A stretch of DNA of 39,573 bases from an uncultured Clostridia bacterium (GCA_947624195.1 CANQJH010000016.1:1-39573), one strand, 5' to 3'. Shown: positions 7,773 to 17,545, numbered from the stretch's first letter. Numbers and translations are program-made. Notes: a model not told the origin generated them from the letters alone.

Positions 7773-9680
7773 TTAATCTACGTTTAAGTATTTTATTATT
7801 CCTCCACTATTATTTTCAAAAACCACTTCATTATCATGTGATAATAACACATTTTTGAAAAAATTATAGTATTCACTTCTATTAAAATAAATTAGATAAT
7901 CGACTTTTCCTACTTCATAAATAACATAATCCAATTTTAGCTCTAATAGGTATTGTCCTGAATAGTGGAGATTTTTGTTTATTCTTCTAAGCAAAACATA
8001 TTCCCAGAATGTCTGTTCTTGTTCTCCTGCAACTTCTATTTTTTTGTCCTCTGGAATATTATCTCTTGCATATTTAATAATATCAATTTCTTCCCTTGTC
8101 AAATCAATATCTGATTCCATCAGTATTTTTCTGTTAAAGGTAAATACATCCGCTACTCTAAGTATGTTCTCATTTGGATCCGCTTCTCCAAAAGATACAC
8201 TTGCCTCGGCAAATATGATATTAAGCACTACTATTACAGTATAAGCTGTTATACTTAATATCGGTATAAAAGCATGCTTTTCGTAGGATTGCACAATGCC
8301 TATTGCAAATAAATAGAATAGTAGCAACCAAAGTGAGAAATAATTTTTACCTAAATAATAACTTGATACTTTGCCATTGAGCTTTCCTACCAGTAATATC
8401 TCGATAAATATTATATCAAAGATTGCCATTAAGACAACTGCTTTATGTTGTTTTAATCCTTTTACAATTGCATAAATTGTAAATGGTATAAGTAGTATCA
8501 TATTAGAGAAAAAATTGACATACATATTACCTAATGCTCTAAGCCCATTTATTCTTGATTCAGATTCTCTTGTAAAGTTCTCTATATTATTATTAAAGAT
8601 AGTTTCAAAGCTAGTATTATTTGTAGAAATATTAGTCAAGCTTCTTTTCCATTCTATTAGTATACTATATATGCTTGGTGCTATGCAATAAATATATCCT
8701 AGAGCAAATGGTATTAGCAAGGTTACTAACAACAATGTGAAAGTTTTTAAGGTAAATAATTTTTTCTGTTTTTTGTATTCATTAATGCAAAAGTATATCC
8801 ATAATGCACTATAAGTATATGGAACGAACATATAGTATGAATTGAACAATCCAAAATTTAATAGAAAGAATACAAGAAGATTTTGTTTAAATCCTATTTC
8901 ATCATTTTGGTATGTATTTACACTGTCAATAATTGCGCCTAAGATTAAAATTGCTATACTTAAGTATTCAAATCCATATAGTAAGCTATTTAATGGATAT
9001 CCTAATACAAAAAATACTGAAATTACGAATATTAGAAATCTCACTATATTATTTTTTGCAAATCTTGCAACTGTGCTATAGAACATCCAGCCTGTTAGAA
9101 ATAAAGTTAAAATGCAAAAGCCAATAAATATTTCATAATTATAAAGTGGATCAATTACACCATTAAGACATTTCATTATTAATCCTGAATTTACATAAGA
9201 TACAAATCTTCTTGCAGTAATGCCACCATATACCTCGTCAGGTGTTTCACTGCCTGCTATCAAGCTATCTTCCTCAGCAAATTTTGTTGCGGTTAGATAA
9301 TGAACCGATGGATCTCCGGTTTCATATTTAATTTTAAACGGAAAACCAAAGTTAAGTATGCTAACGGTTAATACAATAATTCCTAGTAAGACAATATAAA
9401 TTAAATCCACTTTTTCAAATTTATATTTTTGTATATTTCTTGTTTTTACCATGTATGCTGTCATAGGTATGCTCAAAATTAAATTAATAATGCTTAAGCC
9501 TAATAATGTTATAGGTATGGTAAAAAAAGTAAGTATATAGCATATCAATGCATTATAACAAAACAATAAAACTATACCATATACAATTTGTTTTAATATA
9601 TCAATCTTTTTATCAGTTTTCTTCAATAATATGTAATTTATAAATATTGCTAAGCTTGATACTCCATATACTATCCCCAT
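7773..9680 (-). CDS. Large polytopic membrane protein, GT-C glycosyltransferase-like
   Basis: 635 residues with roughly 12 hydrophobic helices through residue ~480 and a ~130-residue soluble C-terminal tail. An extracytoplasmic-looking loop after the third or fourth helix contains YETGDPSVHYLTATKFAEEDSLI, with acidic residues placed as in GT-C fold transferases that use lipid-linked sugars. Together with size and topology this suggests a lipid-linked sugar transferase or related surface-polysaccharide enzyme, but I see no diagnostic motif and would not name a family. It starts 36 bases after lysS with its own AAGGAG, so it is probably co-transcribed with lysS from the promoter at 11281-11309. 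Confidence 0.75.
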   Translation of the reverse strand: MGIVYGVSSLAIFINYILLKKTDKKIDILKQIVYGIVLLFCYNALICYILTFFTIPITLLGLSIINLILSIPMTAYMVKTRNIQKYKFEKVDLIYIVLLGIIVLTVSILNFGFPFKIKYETGDPSVHYLTATKFAEEDSLIAGSETPDEVYGGITARRFVSYVNSGLIMKCLNGVIDPLYNYEIFIGFCILTLFLTGWMFYSTVARFAKNNIVRFLIFVISVFFVLGYPLNSLLYGFEYLSIAILILGAIIDSVNTYQNDEIGFKQNLLVFFLLNFGLFNSYYMFVPYTYSALWIYFCINEYKKQKKLFTLKTFTLLLVTLLIPFALGYIYCIAPSIYSILIEWKRSLTNISTNNTSFETIFNNNIENFTRESESRINGLRALGNMYVNFFSNMILLIPFTIYAIVKGLKQHKAVVLMAIFDIIFIEILLVGKLNGKVSSYYLGKNYFSLWLLLFYLFAIGIVQSYEKHAFIPILSITAYTVIVVLNIIFAEASVSFGEADPNENILRVADVFTFNRKILMESDIDLTREEIDIIKYARDNIPEDKKIEVAGEQEQTFWEYVLLRRINKNLHYSGQYLLELKLDYVIYEVGKVDYLIYFNRSEYYNFFKNVLLSHDNEVVFENNSGGIIKYLNVD

Positions 9681-9716
9681 ATAATTTCTCCTTAGTCTTT
9701 TGTAATTTGCTACTTA

Positions 9717-11240
9717 TTAATGATCTCCTAGTGGTCTCATTGTTGGGAATAATAATACATCTCTAATTGATGCAGAATCTGTTAGAAGCATTACTAATCT
9801 GTCGATTCCCATTCCAATTCCTCCTGTAGGTGGAAGGCCTATTTGTAATGCATTAATATAGTCTTCATCCATCATTCCCGCTTCTTCATCACCATTTTCT
9901 CTATTTTTAATTTCATTTAAGAATCTTTCGTATTGGTCTATTGGGTCATTTAACTCAGAGAAAGCATTTGCGTATTCTCTTCCTCCAATAAATAATTCAA
10001 ATCTTTGAGTCATTTCTGGTTTTCCCTTTACTTTTTTTGCTAAAGGTGAATTTTCTATTGGGTATTCATATACAAATGTTGGTTGTACCAAAGTTTCTTC
10101 AACCTTTTCATCAAATACTTGAGCAATTATATCTCCTCTTGTATTTTTTATTGGGTCGATTTCTATGTGTAATTGCTTTAGTACATTTTGTGCTTCTTCA
10201 TCTGTCTTAATTGTGTTAAAATCTATTCCTGTTACTTCTTTAACTGCATCTATCATAGTCACCTTTTTCCATGGTGTAGCTAAGTCTATGTCCATGCCTT
10301 GATAATTTATTTGCAAAGTTCCTAGAACGTTTTGTGCAATTTTTGTAACTAATTCTTCAGTCAAATTCATCATATCAGATAAATCTTCATATGCTGAATA
10401 AAGTTCTATAGTCGTAAATTCAGGGTTGTGTTTTATGTCCATTCCCTCATTTCTAAATATTCTACCTATTTCATATACTTTGTCAAATCCACCAACTATT
10501 AATCTTTTTAAATTAAGTTCTGTTGCAATTCTTAGATACATATCTATATCTAGTGTATTGTGATGTGTGATAAATGGTTTTGCTGTAGCTCCTCCTGAAA
10601 TAGTATTTAATACAGGGGTTTCGACTTCAAGATATCCTTTTTCATCAAGAATTCTTTTCATTTCTTTAATTATTTGTGTTCTTTTTACAAATGTATCTTT
10701 TACTTTTGGATTTACTATTAAGTCTACATATCTTTGTCTATATCTTGTATCAGTATCCTTTAAGCCGTGAAATTTTTCTGGTAATGGTTTCAATGACTTA
10801 GCAAGTAACGTTACTTCTTTGGCGTGTATTGATATTTCCTCTGTCCTTGTTTTAAATACAAATCCAGTAATACCTATTATATCGCCTATGTCATATTCTT
10901 TAAATTGCTTGTAACTTTCTTCTCCCAAATCGTTTATACTAACATAGCTTTGGATTTTGCCAGTTGAGTCTTGGATATGGCAAAAAGATGCCTTACCCAT
11001 TATTCTTTTGGCCATAATTCTTCCTGCAACAGTAACATCTTTTCCTTCTAATTCTGCATAATTATCCACAATTTGTTTACTTGTGTGAGTTCTACTAAAT
11101 CTTGTAATTTCAAAAGGATCTTTCCCTTCTTCTCTTAATTTGTCTAATTTTTCTCTCCTTACTTCCATTAAATGATCCATATCTAATTCTTCTGTCTCAT
11201 TATTTTCCATATTGTTATTATTATTTAAATCTTCTTGCAT
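9717..11240 (-). CDS. lysS: Lysine--tRNA ligase, class II (LysRS)
   Basis: Charges tRNA-Lys. The 507 residues contain an OB-fold anticodon domain ([18 protein letters not shown] near 70) and the class II core: motif 1 region ([26 protein letters not shown]), motif 2 [15 protein letters not shown], and motif 3 [13 protein letters not shown] near the C-terminus. There is an acidic, Asn-rich N-terminal extension of about 30 residues. Ribosome site AAAGGAAA, promoter at 11281-11309. I see no T-box or other leader element. Confidence 0.98.
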   Translation of the reverse strand: MQEDLNNNNNMENNETEELDMDHLMEVRREKLDKLREEGKDPFEITRFSRTHTSKQIVDNYAELEGKDVTVAGRIMAKRIMGKASFCHIQDSTGKIQSYVSINDLGEESYKQFKEYDIGDIIGITGFVFKTRTEEISIHAKEVTLLAKSLKPLPEKFHGLKDTDTRYRQRYVDLIVNPKVKDTFVKRTQIIKEMKRILDEKGYLEVETPVLNTISGGATAKPFITHHNTLDIDMYLRIATELNLKRLIVGGFDKVYEIGRIFRNEGMDIKHNPEFTTIELYSAYEDLSDMMNLTEELVTKIAQNVLGTLQINYQGMDIDLATPWKKVTMIDAVKEVTGIDFNTIKTDEEAQNVLKQLHIEIDPIKNTRGDIIAQVFDEKVEETLVQPTFVYEYPIENSPLAKKVKGKPEMTQRFELFIGGREYANAFSELNDPIDQYERFLNEIKNRENGDEEAGMMDEDYINALQIGLPPTGGIGMGIDRLVMLLTDSASIRDVLLFPTMRPLGDH

Positions 11241-11280
11241 TATATTTTTCCTTTCTTCGCTCCGATTTTATACTGCACTT

Positions 11281-11309
11281 ATTATATATTAAAATGCACC
11301 ATTTGTAAA
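11281..11309 (-). promoter_or_regulatory. Sigma-A promoter for lysS
   Basis: Minus strand: TTTACA (11304-11309), 17-base spacer, TATAAT (11281-11286), about 40 bases before the lysS start. Confidence 0.75.
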
Positions 11310-11368
11310 TAATTAATCGTCATTTTGTTTTGCTTTTGTTGTCTACAAAAATACTATATAATAACTTT

Positions 11369-12115
11369 TTAAGGTATTTGCTCTAACTTTCCGAAAACAA
11401 CATATCTAGCCTCATCATAATCATAAGAGCAAGTTGATAATATAATGATTTTGTCATTTTCTGTGACTTGTATATCACATTGAAAATTAGATTTTCTTTG
11501 TACTTGGTCTATAAGATCTTGATTTAGGTTAGTCTCTGTATATATGCTTGATTGTGTTGTTTCTGTATATGCGGAGAATATTCTAACAAGATAATTTGAA
11601 TCTGGTGTAAAATAATACATAATTTTGTGTTCGTTAAAATAGTCTTGGTTTCTATACTTTTGAAGCGTACCAAACATTGTTGCATTTTTCATATTATGTC
11701 CGTATATAATTATCTTGTTGTCTTCTAAATTACTTTTATTTCTGTAGTCCATAAATAAACTGCCTGCTGTGTTGTATTCTCCTGTAATTAGCTTTCTTAA
11801 ATAATAGTCATTATCATCACTTTGCAAAACTGGATAATTTATCGGTGTATTTTTAGAATAAATCCAACCTACAATATCTTTATTTTCTGCTTTTAATTCT
11901 TCAAAATCAACAGTAAAAGGAGCTATCGTTTCGTCTTCCTGCTTATCCTCATCAGGTTTTGTTATATCTATTGGTGTTATAGCTTTTTCTATAAGCTTAT
12001 TATTGGCATTTTTACTTATATTTGCCTCTATAAAATAATTCACAACTTTATATCCAGAAAATATAAAAATTCCTAGAAAAATTAAAATTAGTATTATTCT
12101 TAGACTTTTTCTCAT
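11369..12115 (-). CDS. Class B sortase
   Basis: Membrane-anchored cysteine transpeptidase that attaches proteins to the cell wall or joins pilin subunits. It has one N-terminal membrane helix, a linker, and the sortase barrel with catalytic His in IIYGHNM, catalytic Cys in ILSTCSY and Arg in DEARYVVFGK. The DIVGWI and YYLRK blocks are typical of class B. I chose the ATG at 12115 because it has an upstream AAAGGG; an in-frame ATG at 12139 would add eight residues but has no ribosome site. Promoter at 12156-12184. No protein with a recognisable sorting signal is encoded in the window, so its substrate lies elsewhere. Confidence 0.9.
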   Translation of the reverse strand: MRKSLRIILILIFLGIFIFSGYKVVNYFIEANISKNANNKLIEKAITPIDITKPDEDKQEDETIAPFTVDFEELKAENKDIVGWIYSKNTPINYPVLQSDDNDYYLRKLITGEYNTAGSLFMDYRNKSNLEDNKIIIYGHNMKNATMFGTLQKYRNQDYFNEHKIMYYFTPDSNYLVRIFSAYTETTQSSIYTETNLNQDLIDQVQRKSNFQCDIQVTENDKIIILSTCSYDYDEARYVVFGKLEQIP

Positions 12116-12155
12116 ACTTACTGAAAATCCCTTTCTCATTCAAAGTATTGGAATA

Positions 12156-12184
12156 ATTATACCTCTGCCAAAAAGATATGGCAA
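12156..12184 (-). promoter_or_regulatory. Sigma-A promoter for the sortase
   Basis: Minus strand: TTGCCA (12179-12184), 17-base spacer, TATAAT (12156-12161), lying between the recN stop and the sortase start. Confidence 0.7.
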
Positions 12185-12198
12185 GATATTAGGAAAAT

Positions 12199-13819
12199 TT
12201 AAGCAGATTTTCTTAATTCCATTGCATGTTTTAATGCAATTTCTGTAATATCTCCGTTAGATATCCTTGCAATTTCATTGATTACTTCTTCTTCCTTCAA
12301 TTTCTTGATTTGAGTACGTGTTCTTTGATTGTCTGTAACTTTACTTATAAAGTAGTTTTCATCTCCCCTGGCTGCTATACTTGGCTGGTGCGTTATGCAA
12401 ATTACTTGATGATTATTTCCTATAAGTTTTAATTTTTGTCCAACTGATTTTGCTGCTTTTCCGCTAATGCCAGCGTCTATTTCATCAAATATAAGTATAG
12501 GTGTACTGTCTGTATTAGCTAATACTGTTTTTATTGCAAGCATTATTCTTGACATTTCTCCTCCAGATGCTATCTTTGATAATGGTTTTGCATCTTCTCC
12601 TAAATTGGTACTAATGAAAAATTCTATCTCATCTAATCCTCTTTTTGTAAATTCTCTTGCTCTATGTATTGCTACTTTAAATTTAGCATTTGGCATTTCC
12701 AAATCAGATAGTTCTTTATTAATTTTATCATTTAATATGTTTGATACATTTGCCCTTATTGTATGCATTAATTCTGCTTTTTTATTCATTTCTTGTTCTA
12801 GCTCATGCAATTCATTTTTTATCTTTTGGTTTACTTCGTCTAAATTATTTATTCTATTTATTTCTGTCTCTATTTTGTTTTTATATTCCAAGATTTCTTC
12901 AATGCTATTGCCATATTTCCTTTTTAAGGAAAATATTAGATCCAGTCTTTCTTCAATTTCGTTTTGTTCGTTTTCATCAAAATACATATCACTATTTAGA
13001 TCACTCATATCTCTAGCATACTCTTCTAATTCGTAATAAATATTTTTTAATTCTGCACTTTTTTGGCTATATCTCTCATCTAAGTTTTCTATTTTATCCA
13101 GTGCTCTTATGGCGCTATTTATCTGTTCTAAAGATTCGTCTACATTTCTACTAGTTTCATTTAAACCTACAGATATTTTTTCGTAGTTTACATATAAATT
13201 TCTCTTTTCGTTTAAACTCTCCTCTTCTCCGACTTTTAAATTTGCTTTATCAATTTCTTCAAATTCATATTGAAGCAAATCAAGTTTTCTTTGCTTTTCT
13301 TTGTCGTCTCCTAGGTTTTCTTTTAAATCTTTGTTTAAACTTTTATATTTATAAAACATATTTTTATATTGTTCATATTCATTTAATAACTTTTCCCCGC
13401 AAAAATCGTCCAAATAATTTATGTGATAAGTTGGATTAAGTATTTTTTGATTGTCATTTTGTCCATGTATGTCTATAACTGAATTCATGAACTCTTTTAA
13501 TTCAGAAACAGTAACTAATCTACCATTTATCTTGCATGAATTTCTACCATTTGAATAAATTTCTCTACTGACTATTATGTTACCATCGACTGCATTTTCA
13601 TTTTCTGGCAAGAATAAATTAAGTTCAACAAACGAATGATTTTCTCCTTTTCGTATCATTTCTTTTGAAAATCTTCCTCCTGAAATTATGCTTATTGCAT
13701 CAATAATTAACGTTTTGCCCGCACCAGTCTCACCTGTAAAAACATTGAATCCGTGAGTTTAATTCAATGCTTAAATCATCTATTATCCCTATATTTTTGA
13801 TATGTAAAGTAGTTATCAT
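12199..13819 (-). CDS. recN: DNA repair ATPase RecN, read through a +1 shift at CGG codon 23
   Basis: SMC-like ATPase acting in double-strand-break repair. The gene is in two frames. From ATG 13819 (ribosome site AGGAG) 22 codons give MITTLHIKNIGIIDDLSIEL-N-S, the normal RecN N-terminus, then CGG (13751-13753). In the zero frame TGA follows seven codons after it. Skipping the C and reading GGA continues GFNVFTGETGAGKTLIIDA, the family's Walker A, then the coiled coil, the SGGEMSRIMLAIK signature and Walker B FDEIDAGISGKAA. Joined length is 539 residues, normal for RecN; all other motifs are intact. Promoter and operator lie directly upstream. It could be a recent one-base insertion, a sequencing error, or genuine recoding; the same event at CGG in three other genes favours recoding. 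Confidence 0.9.
13750..13753 (-). other. CGG +1 frameshift site in recN
   Basis: Context TCA CGG ATT in frame 0; TCA (C) GGA TTC after the shift. The Gly so encoded precedes Phe-Asn-Val and Walker A, a position that is Gly in RecN proteins generally. Confidence 0.8.
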
Positions 13820-13835
13820 AGTTATTCTCCTCTTT

Positions 13836-13882
13836 CAAACTTTTGTTTGTATTATTATACAAACAAAAGTTCTGGATGTCAA
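13836..13882 (-). promoter_or_regulatory. recN promoter overlapped by a palindromic (LexA-like) operator
   Basis: Minus strand: TTGACA (13877-13882), 17-base spacer, TATAAT (13854-13859). A perfect 15-bp inverted repeat (arms 13838-13852 and 13857-13871, loop of 4) spans the spacer, the -10 and the start region. It contains two sites of SOS-box form: AGAAC-TTTT-GTTTG (5') and CAAAC-AAAA-GTTTG (3'), compared with the Firmicutes consensus CGAAC-N4-GTTCG. Since recN is a classical LexA target, repression by LexA is likely; that is inference. Confidence 0.7.
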
Positions 13883-13901
13883 TAGATTTTTTTCAAAAAT
13901 T

Positions 13902-13933
13902 AAAAAAATATTGTGTAATTAATCTACACAATA
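13902..13933 (-). terminator. Terminator after the cyclophilin gene
   Basis: Stem 13909-13917 / 13925-13933 (9 perfect pairs, 7-base loop), followed on the minus strand by seven T. It lies about 70 bases after the cyclophilin stop and upstream of the recN promoter. Confidence 0.7.
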
Positions 13934-14003
13934 TCTTTTTTATATAAATTTTATAAAGATTTTCTAATATAATTTTACCTTTAGAAGGTATTTTTTGTGC
14001 AAT

Positions 14004-14945
14004 TTAGTTTGAATATTGTGACATCAAGTATGAATAATAGTCAAATGGCTCTAGTGTTTCAGGAGTTCCATAGTCAACTCCAAATGTTTCTACTCTTATT
14101 GATGTGATTACTGGTGGATTTACTGGTCTATCTGCTGTAAGCCCTTCTTCATTAGACTCCCTTGTTTCAACCTCTACATTTGATAACTCATCTACAATCG
14201 TCATCCCCTCTGTTACTCTACCAAAAGCTGCATATTGGCCATTTAGACTTGTGTTATCTTTAGTCATAATAAAGAATTGACATGAACCTGAGTTATAGCC
14301 TTTTGTTGCCAATCCAGCCATTGAGCTATAATCAGATCTTGCCATAGATATAACTCCTCTTTCATGCTTTAAAGTATTTTGTGTAAATCCATTTATAATA
14401 AATTCACCTTTTATAGCATAAGAATCTGTTGAACTTTGTCCTATATCTTCAAGTTTGGCATTTCCAGTTCCATCTCCATTAGGATCTCCTCCTTGTATCA
14501 TGAAATCTGGAATTGTTCTGTGAAATGTTAATCCATCATAAAAACCATTATTAGCAAGTGCTATAAAATTAGCAACTGTGTTTGGAGCATATTGAGGATA
14601 TAACTCAGCTGTTATTGTGCCTTTTCCTTCAATTTCAATTGTTGCAACTGGATTTTGCCCAACAAAATTTACTTTATGTATTATTGTATTTACTACATAT
14701 GCAATCAGCCCTAAAACTACTAATATAGCTACTACTGTTGCTATTAAAGTAACACTTTTTAACGCTTTCCCTTTTTCTTTTTTGTTTTTGTTTTCACTTA
14801 CTTTATTTTTGCTTTCCTGTACTTTATTTTTATTTACATTACTTTTGCTTTCCTGTACTTTATTTTTATTTACATTACTTTTGCTTTCCTGTGTTTTATT
14901 TTCACTTACCTTTTTTTCATTTTGCTTAACTTTTTGTTTCTTCAT
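14004..14945 (-). CDS. Membrane-anchored peptidyl-prolyl cis-trans isomerase (cyclophilin type)
   Basis: 313 residues. A lysine/asparagine-rich N-terminal tail with a tandem repeat (residues ~18-46), one membrane helix at about 65-88, then an extracytoplasmic cyclophilin domain: GTITAELYPQYAPNTVANF, FHRTIPDFMIQGGDP (catalytic Arg and PPIase signature), QFFIMTKDN and AFGRVTEGM. It probably assists folding of secreted proteins, like a cyclophilin counterpart of PrsA. Ribosome site AAGGAG before ATG 14945. It is the last gene of a probable radA-disA-cyclophilin string and is followed by a terminator. Confidence 0.92.
   Translation of the reverse strand: MKKQKVKQNEKKVSENKTQESKSNVNKNKVQESKSNVNKNKVQESKNKVSENKNKKEKGKALKSVTLIATVVAILVVLGLIAYVVNTIIHKVNFVGQNPVATIEIEGKGTITAELYPQYAPNTVANFIALANNGFYDGLTFHRTIPDFMIQGGDPNGDGTGNAKLEDIGQSSTDSYAIKGEFIINGFTQNTLKHERGVISMARSDYSSMAGLATKGYNSGSCQFFIMTKDNTSLNGQYAAFGRVTEGMTIVDELSNVEVETRESNEEGLTADRPVNPPVITSIRVETFGVDYGTPETLEPFDYYSYLMSQYSN
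14811..14892 (-). repeat. 36-bp tandem repeat inside the cyclophilin gene
   Basis: Two exact 36-bp copies (14811-14846 and 14847-14882) plus a partial third, encoding a 12-residue Lys/Asn/Ser unit of the ESKSNVNKNKVQ type in the cytoplasmic tail. Exact identity implies recent duplication or slippage. Confidence 0.9.
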
Positions 14946-15054
14946 TTTGTACTCCTTTTTCTATTTTTTATTAAAAATATTATAGTTGTTAACCCCGTGT
15001 ATCGCTCGAACATAGACGTTATACACTGTAAATCATTACTCTTATCTTATACTA

Positions 15055-16105
15055 CTAAATTATCATATTGTCAAATATAAATTGCTCTTGCATCCTTTTT
15101 AGTGCCTGTACAATTGCTTTTGATCTAACTTCACCAATTCCTTCTACATTATCTAATTCGTTTATATCTGCTGACAATAAATTTTGAAATGATTTAAATC
15201 TTTTTACTATATTTTCTACTATATTATTTGGCATCCTAGGAATTTTGTTTAATATTCTATAACCTCTAGCATACATTACAACTTCATCTAAGTTATCTGT
15301 TTCTTTCATACCTAAAATTGTTACTATATTATTTGTCTTTATCAAATCTTCATAAGCTAACTTTCTTATTTTCTCATATGCTTCATAAACATCTTTTTTG
15401 GAAATATAATCTCTCAAGATTAATAGTTCTTCCTTGTCAACTCCGTCTATTAATTCATTTAACTGCATTGAAATAAGTCTTCCTTCTGTTCCTAGCTCAT
15501 ATACAGATTTTTTTACTTCATCAGCAATTCTCATAAGCATTTCAACTCTTTGAAGAGTTTCAATTATTATTTGAAGAGTTACCATATCATTAAATTCATA
15601 TTCATTAAGCATACTAATTTTGTTATCAAATACTTTTCTATATTTTTCAACAGTTTGAAGCGCTTGATTTGCTTTAGAAGCCACTTTTGAAGTATCTTCC
15701 AAAATGTACCTATCTTGCCCATTATAAATAGTAATTATCTCTCTTCTTTGCGAAATACTTATTACAACATTTCCTGTCTTTTTAGCAACTCTTTCTGCAG
15801 TCCTATGCCTAGTCCCCGTTTCAGTTGTTGATATACTGCTATCAGGCATAAGCTGTGCATTAGCAAATAATATTTTTTTTAGGTCTGCACTTAAAATAAT
15901 TGCTCCATCCATTTTAGCAAGCTCATATAATTTAGACGGAGTATACTCAACATCTATGTTAAAACCTCCATCAACTATATCCATCACTTTTTGACCATCA
16001 CCGTATTACGATTAATGCACCAGTTTTAGCCTTTAAAATACTATCTAATCCCTCTCTTATCTGAGTACCGGGTGCTATCATCTTTAAGATTTCAAGAATT
16101 TCCAT
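15055..16105 (-). CDS. disA: Diadenylate cyclase DisA, read through a +1 shift at CGG codon 35
   Basis: Makes c-di-AMP from ATP and scans DNA for branched structures. Frame 0 runs from ATG 16105 (ribosome site AGGAG) through [14 protein letters not shown], a normal DisA N-terminus, to ...TGALIVI, then CGG (16001-16003) directly followed by TGA. Skipping the C gives GGT GAT GGT and continues [17 protein letters not shown], as DisA proteins do. Beyond it are the DGA motif (KMDGAIILS), the RHRTAER motif, the helical linker and the C-terminal helix-hairpin-helix ([15 protein letters not shown]). Joined length is 349 residues, normal. It sits between radA and the cyclophilin, the usual radA-disA pairing. 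Without a shift the product would be a 35-residue peptide. Confidence 0.9.
16000..16003 (-). other. CGG +1 frameshift site in disA, abutting TGA
   Basis: Context ATA CGG TGA in frame 0; ATA (C) GGT GAT after the shift. The Gly after Val-Ile is conserved in DisA (VVG in the Bacillus protein). The adjacent stop makes this the most sharply defined of the sites. Confidence 0.82.
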
Positions 16106-16140
16106 TTTGCTCTCCTATTTTAATCATTGTTAACTTCATA

Positions 16141-16174
16141 AAAATAGTTGTTTCCGAATAAGCCGCGTAGGGAC
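16141..16174 (-). repeat. Solo end of the MITE-like element
   Basis: The radA-disA gap, read on the minus strand, contains CCCTACGCGGCTTATTC followed by an A-rich AACTAT. It matches the right end of the 25323-25514 element (CCCTGCGTGGCTTATTC then AACTAT) apart from a few transitions. Only the end is present, so it is a remnant. Confidence 0.55.
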
Positions 16175-16183
16175 CACACTATA

Positions 16184-17545
16184 TTATAGTCCAATCGCAT
16201 GCAACGCATCATTAATATTTCTAACACCCATTATATCTAATTTGTATGTATTTTTCAATAGTTTTTTGTTATTTTCTGGAATTATGCATTTTTTTATTCC
16301 TAACCTTTCAGCCTCTTTTAGCCTCTTATCTATCATATTTACTGTTCTAATTTCACCAGTTAGTCCTACTTCTCCTATTATTGCTAAATCTTTTGGAATA
16401 TATACATTTTTAAAGCTTGAAGCTATAACCAAGGCTATGCCTAAGTCAATCGCTGGTTCGGTTATTTTCATACCACTTACTACATTTAAGTAAATGTCTT
16501 GGTTACCTAAACTTAAATGTGCTCTTTTTTCTAAAACTGCGACTATTAGAGCGATTTTATTAAAATCAATTCCGCTTCCTGTTCTTTTAGGAATTCCATA
16601 AAAGCTCTGTGTTGTTAATGCTTGTAATTCAACCAATAGCGGTCTAGTTCCTTCTAAACTACATACAATAGCTGCTCCCGGAACTTGTCCTTGATCTTCT
16701 GAAATTAGAACTTTTGAGGGGTTTGTAACTTCGATCATACCTTCATTTTGCATTTCAAACATACCCACTTCATTTGTTGAGCCAAATCTATTTTTTACTC
16801 CTCTTAATATTCTATAAGAAAAATATCTTTCACCCTCAAGATAAAGAACTGTATCTACCATATGTTCCAAAACTCGTGGTCCTGCTATGTTGCCATCTTT
16901 TGTGACATGTCCTATGATAATTGTAGTTATTTTATTTTGCTTGCAACATTTCATTATTCTTGCAGTAATTTCTCTTACTTGGCTTACTGTTCCTGGTGCA
17001 GAAGTGATTTCATTTGAAAACATTGTTTGAATTGAGTCTATGACAACTAATTTAGGATTCATGGATACTATCTCAGCTTCAATAGCATCTATATCAGTTT
17101 CTCCTAAAAACATTATGTTGTCGTTTTTTATGTTTAATCTGTCTGCTCTAAGTTTTACTTGTTCTGCAGACTCTTCACCTGATACATATAGTACTTTACC
17201 ATCATTGGCTAGTTTATCGCAGATTTGCAAGATTAATGTTGACTTTCCTATGCCTGGCTCTCCTCCAAGTAAAACCAGTGAACCTTTTACTATGCCTCCT
17301 CCTAAAACTCTGTCTAACTCATCTACTCCTGTTTTAGTTCTTACCGCTTCTTTGCCTTCAACTTGATTTAGGCTAAGTGGCTTAGCGGTTTCTTTTAATT
17401 TTACGTTTGCTCCAGAGTTTGTTGTTACCTGCATTTTTTCTTCATAAAATGTATTCCAACTATTGCATGCAGGGCATTTTCCAAGCCATTTAGGTGATTC
17501 ATATCCACAGCTACTGCACACAAATATTGTTTTAGTTTTTGCCAT
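16184..17545 (-). CDS. radA: DNA repair protein RadA (Sms)
   Basis: RecA-related helicase that promotes branch migration in recombination. The 453 residues have an N-terminal zinc finger (CSSCGYESPKWLGKCPAC), Walker A GGEPGIGKST near 95, Walker B LVVIDSIQ, the RadA-specific KNRFG motif near 252 and a C-terminal Lon-protease-like domain. Ribosome site AAGGAA precedes ATG 17545, 58 bases after the GH15 gene. disA follows 78 bases downstream. Confidence 0.97.
   Translation of the reverse strand: MAKTKTIFVCSSCGYESPKWLGKCPACNSWNTFYEEKMQVTTNSGANVKLKETAKPLSLNQVEGKEAVRTKTGVDELDRVLGGGIVKGSLVLLGGEPGIGKSTLILQICDKLANDGKVLYVSGEESAEQVKLRADRLNIKNDNIMFLGETDIDAIEAEIVSMNPKLVVIDSIQTMFSNEITSAPGTVSQVREITARIMKCCKQNKITTIIIGHVTKDGNIAGPRVLEHMVDTVLYLEGERYFSYRILRGVKNRFGSTNEVGMFEMQNEGMIEVTNPSKVLISEDQGQVPGAAIVCSLEGTRPLLVELQALTTQSFYGIPKRTGSGIDFNKIALIVAVLEKRAHLSLGNQDIYLNVVSGMKITEPAIDLGIALVIASSFKNVYIPKDLAIIGEVGLTGEIRTVNMIDKRLKEAERLGIKKCIIPENNKKLLKNTYKLDIMGVRNINDALHAIGL

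Noticed and set aside
11241..11368. T-box or lysine riboswitch ahead of lysS
   Set aside because: The distance between promoter and start codon is only about 40 bases, too short for either.
12199..13659. recN as a shorter gene starting at ATG 13659
   Set aside because: That start would remove Walker A and the whole N-terminal ATPase half-site, both of which are present just upstream in the +1-joined frame with a proper ribosome site at 13819.
14946..15054. Regulatory element in the disA-cyclophilin gap
   Set aside because: Only a weak GTGTAT/ATACAC repeat with a long loop is present; nothing convincing.
15055..15987. disA starting at the internal ATG 15987
   Set aside because: No ribosome site is present there, and the conserved DisA N-terminus is encoded upstream from ATG 16105.
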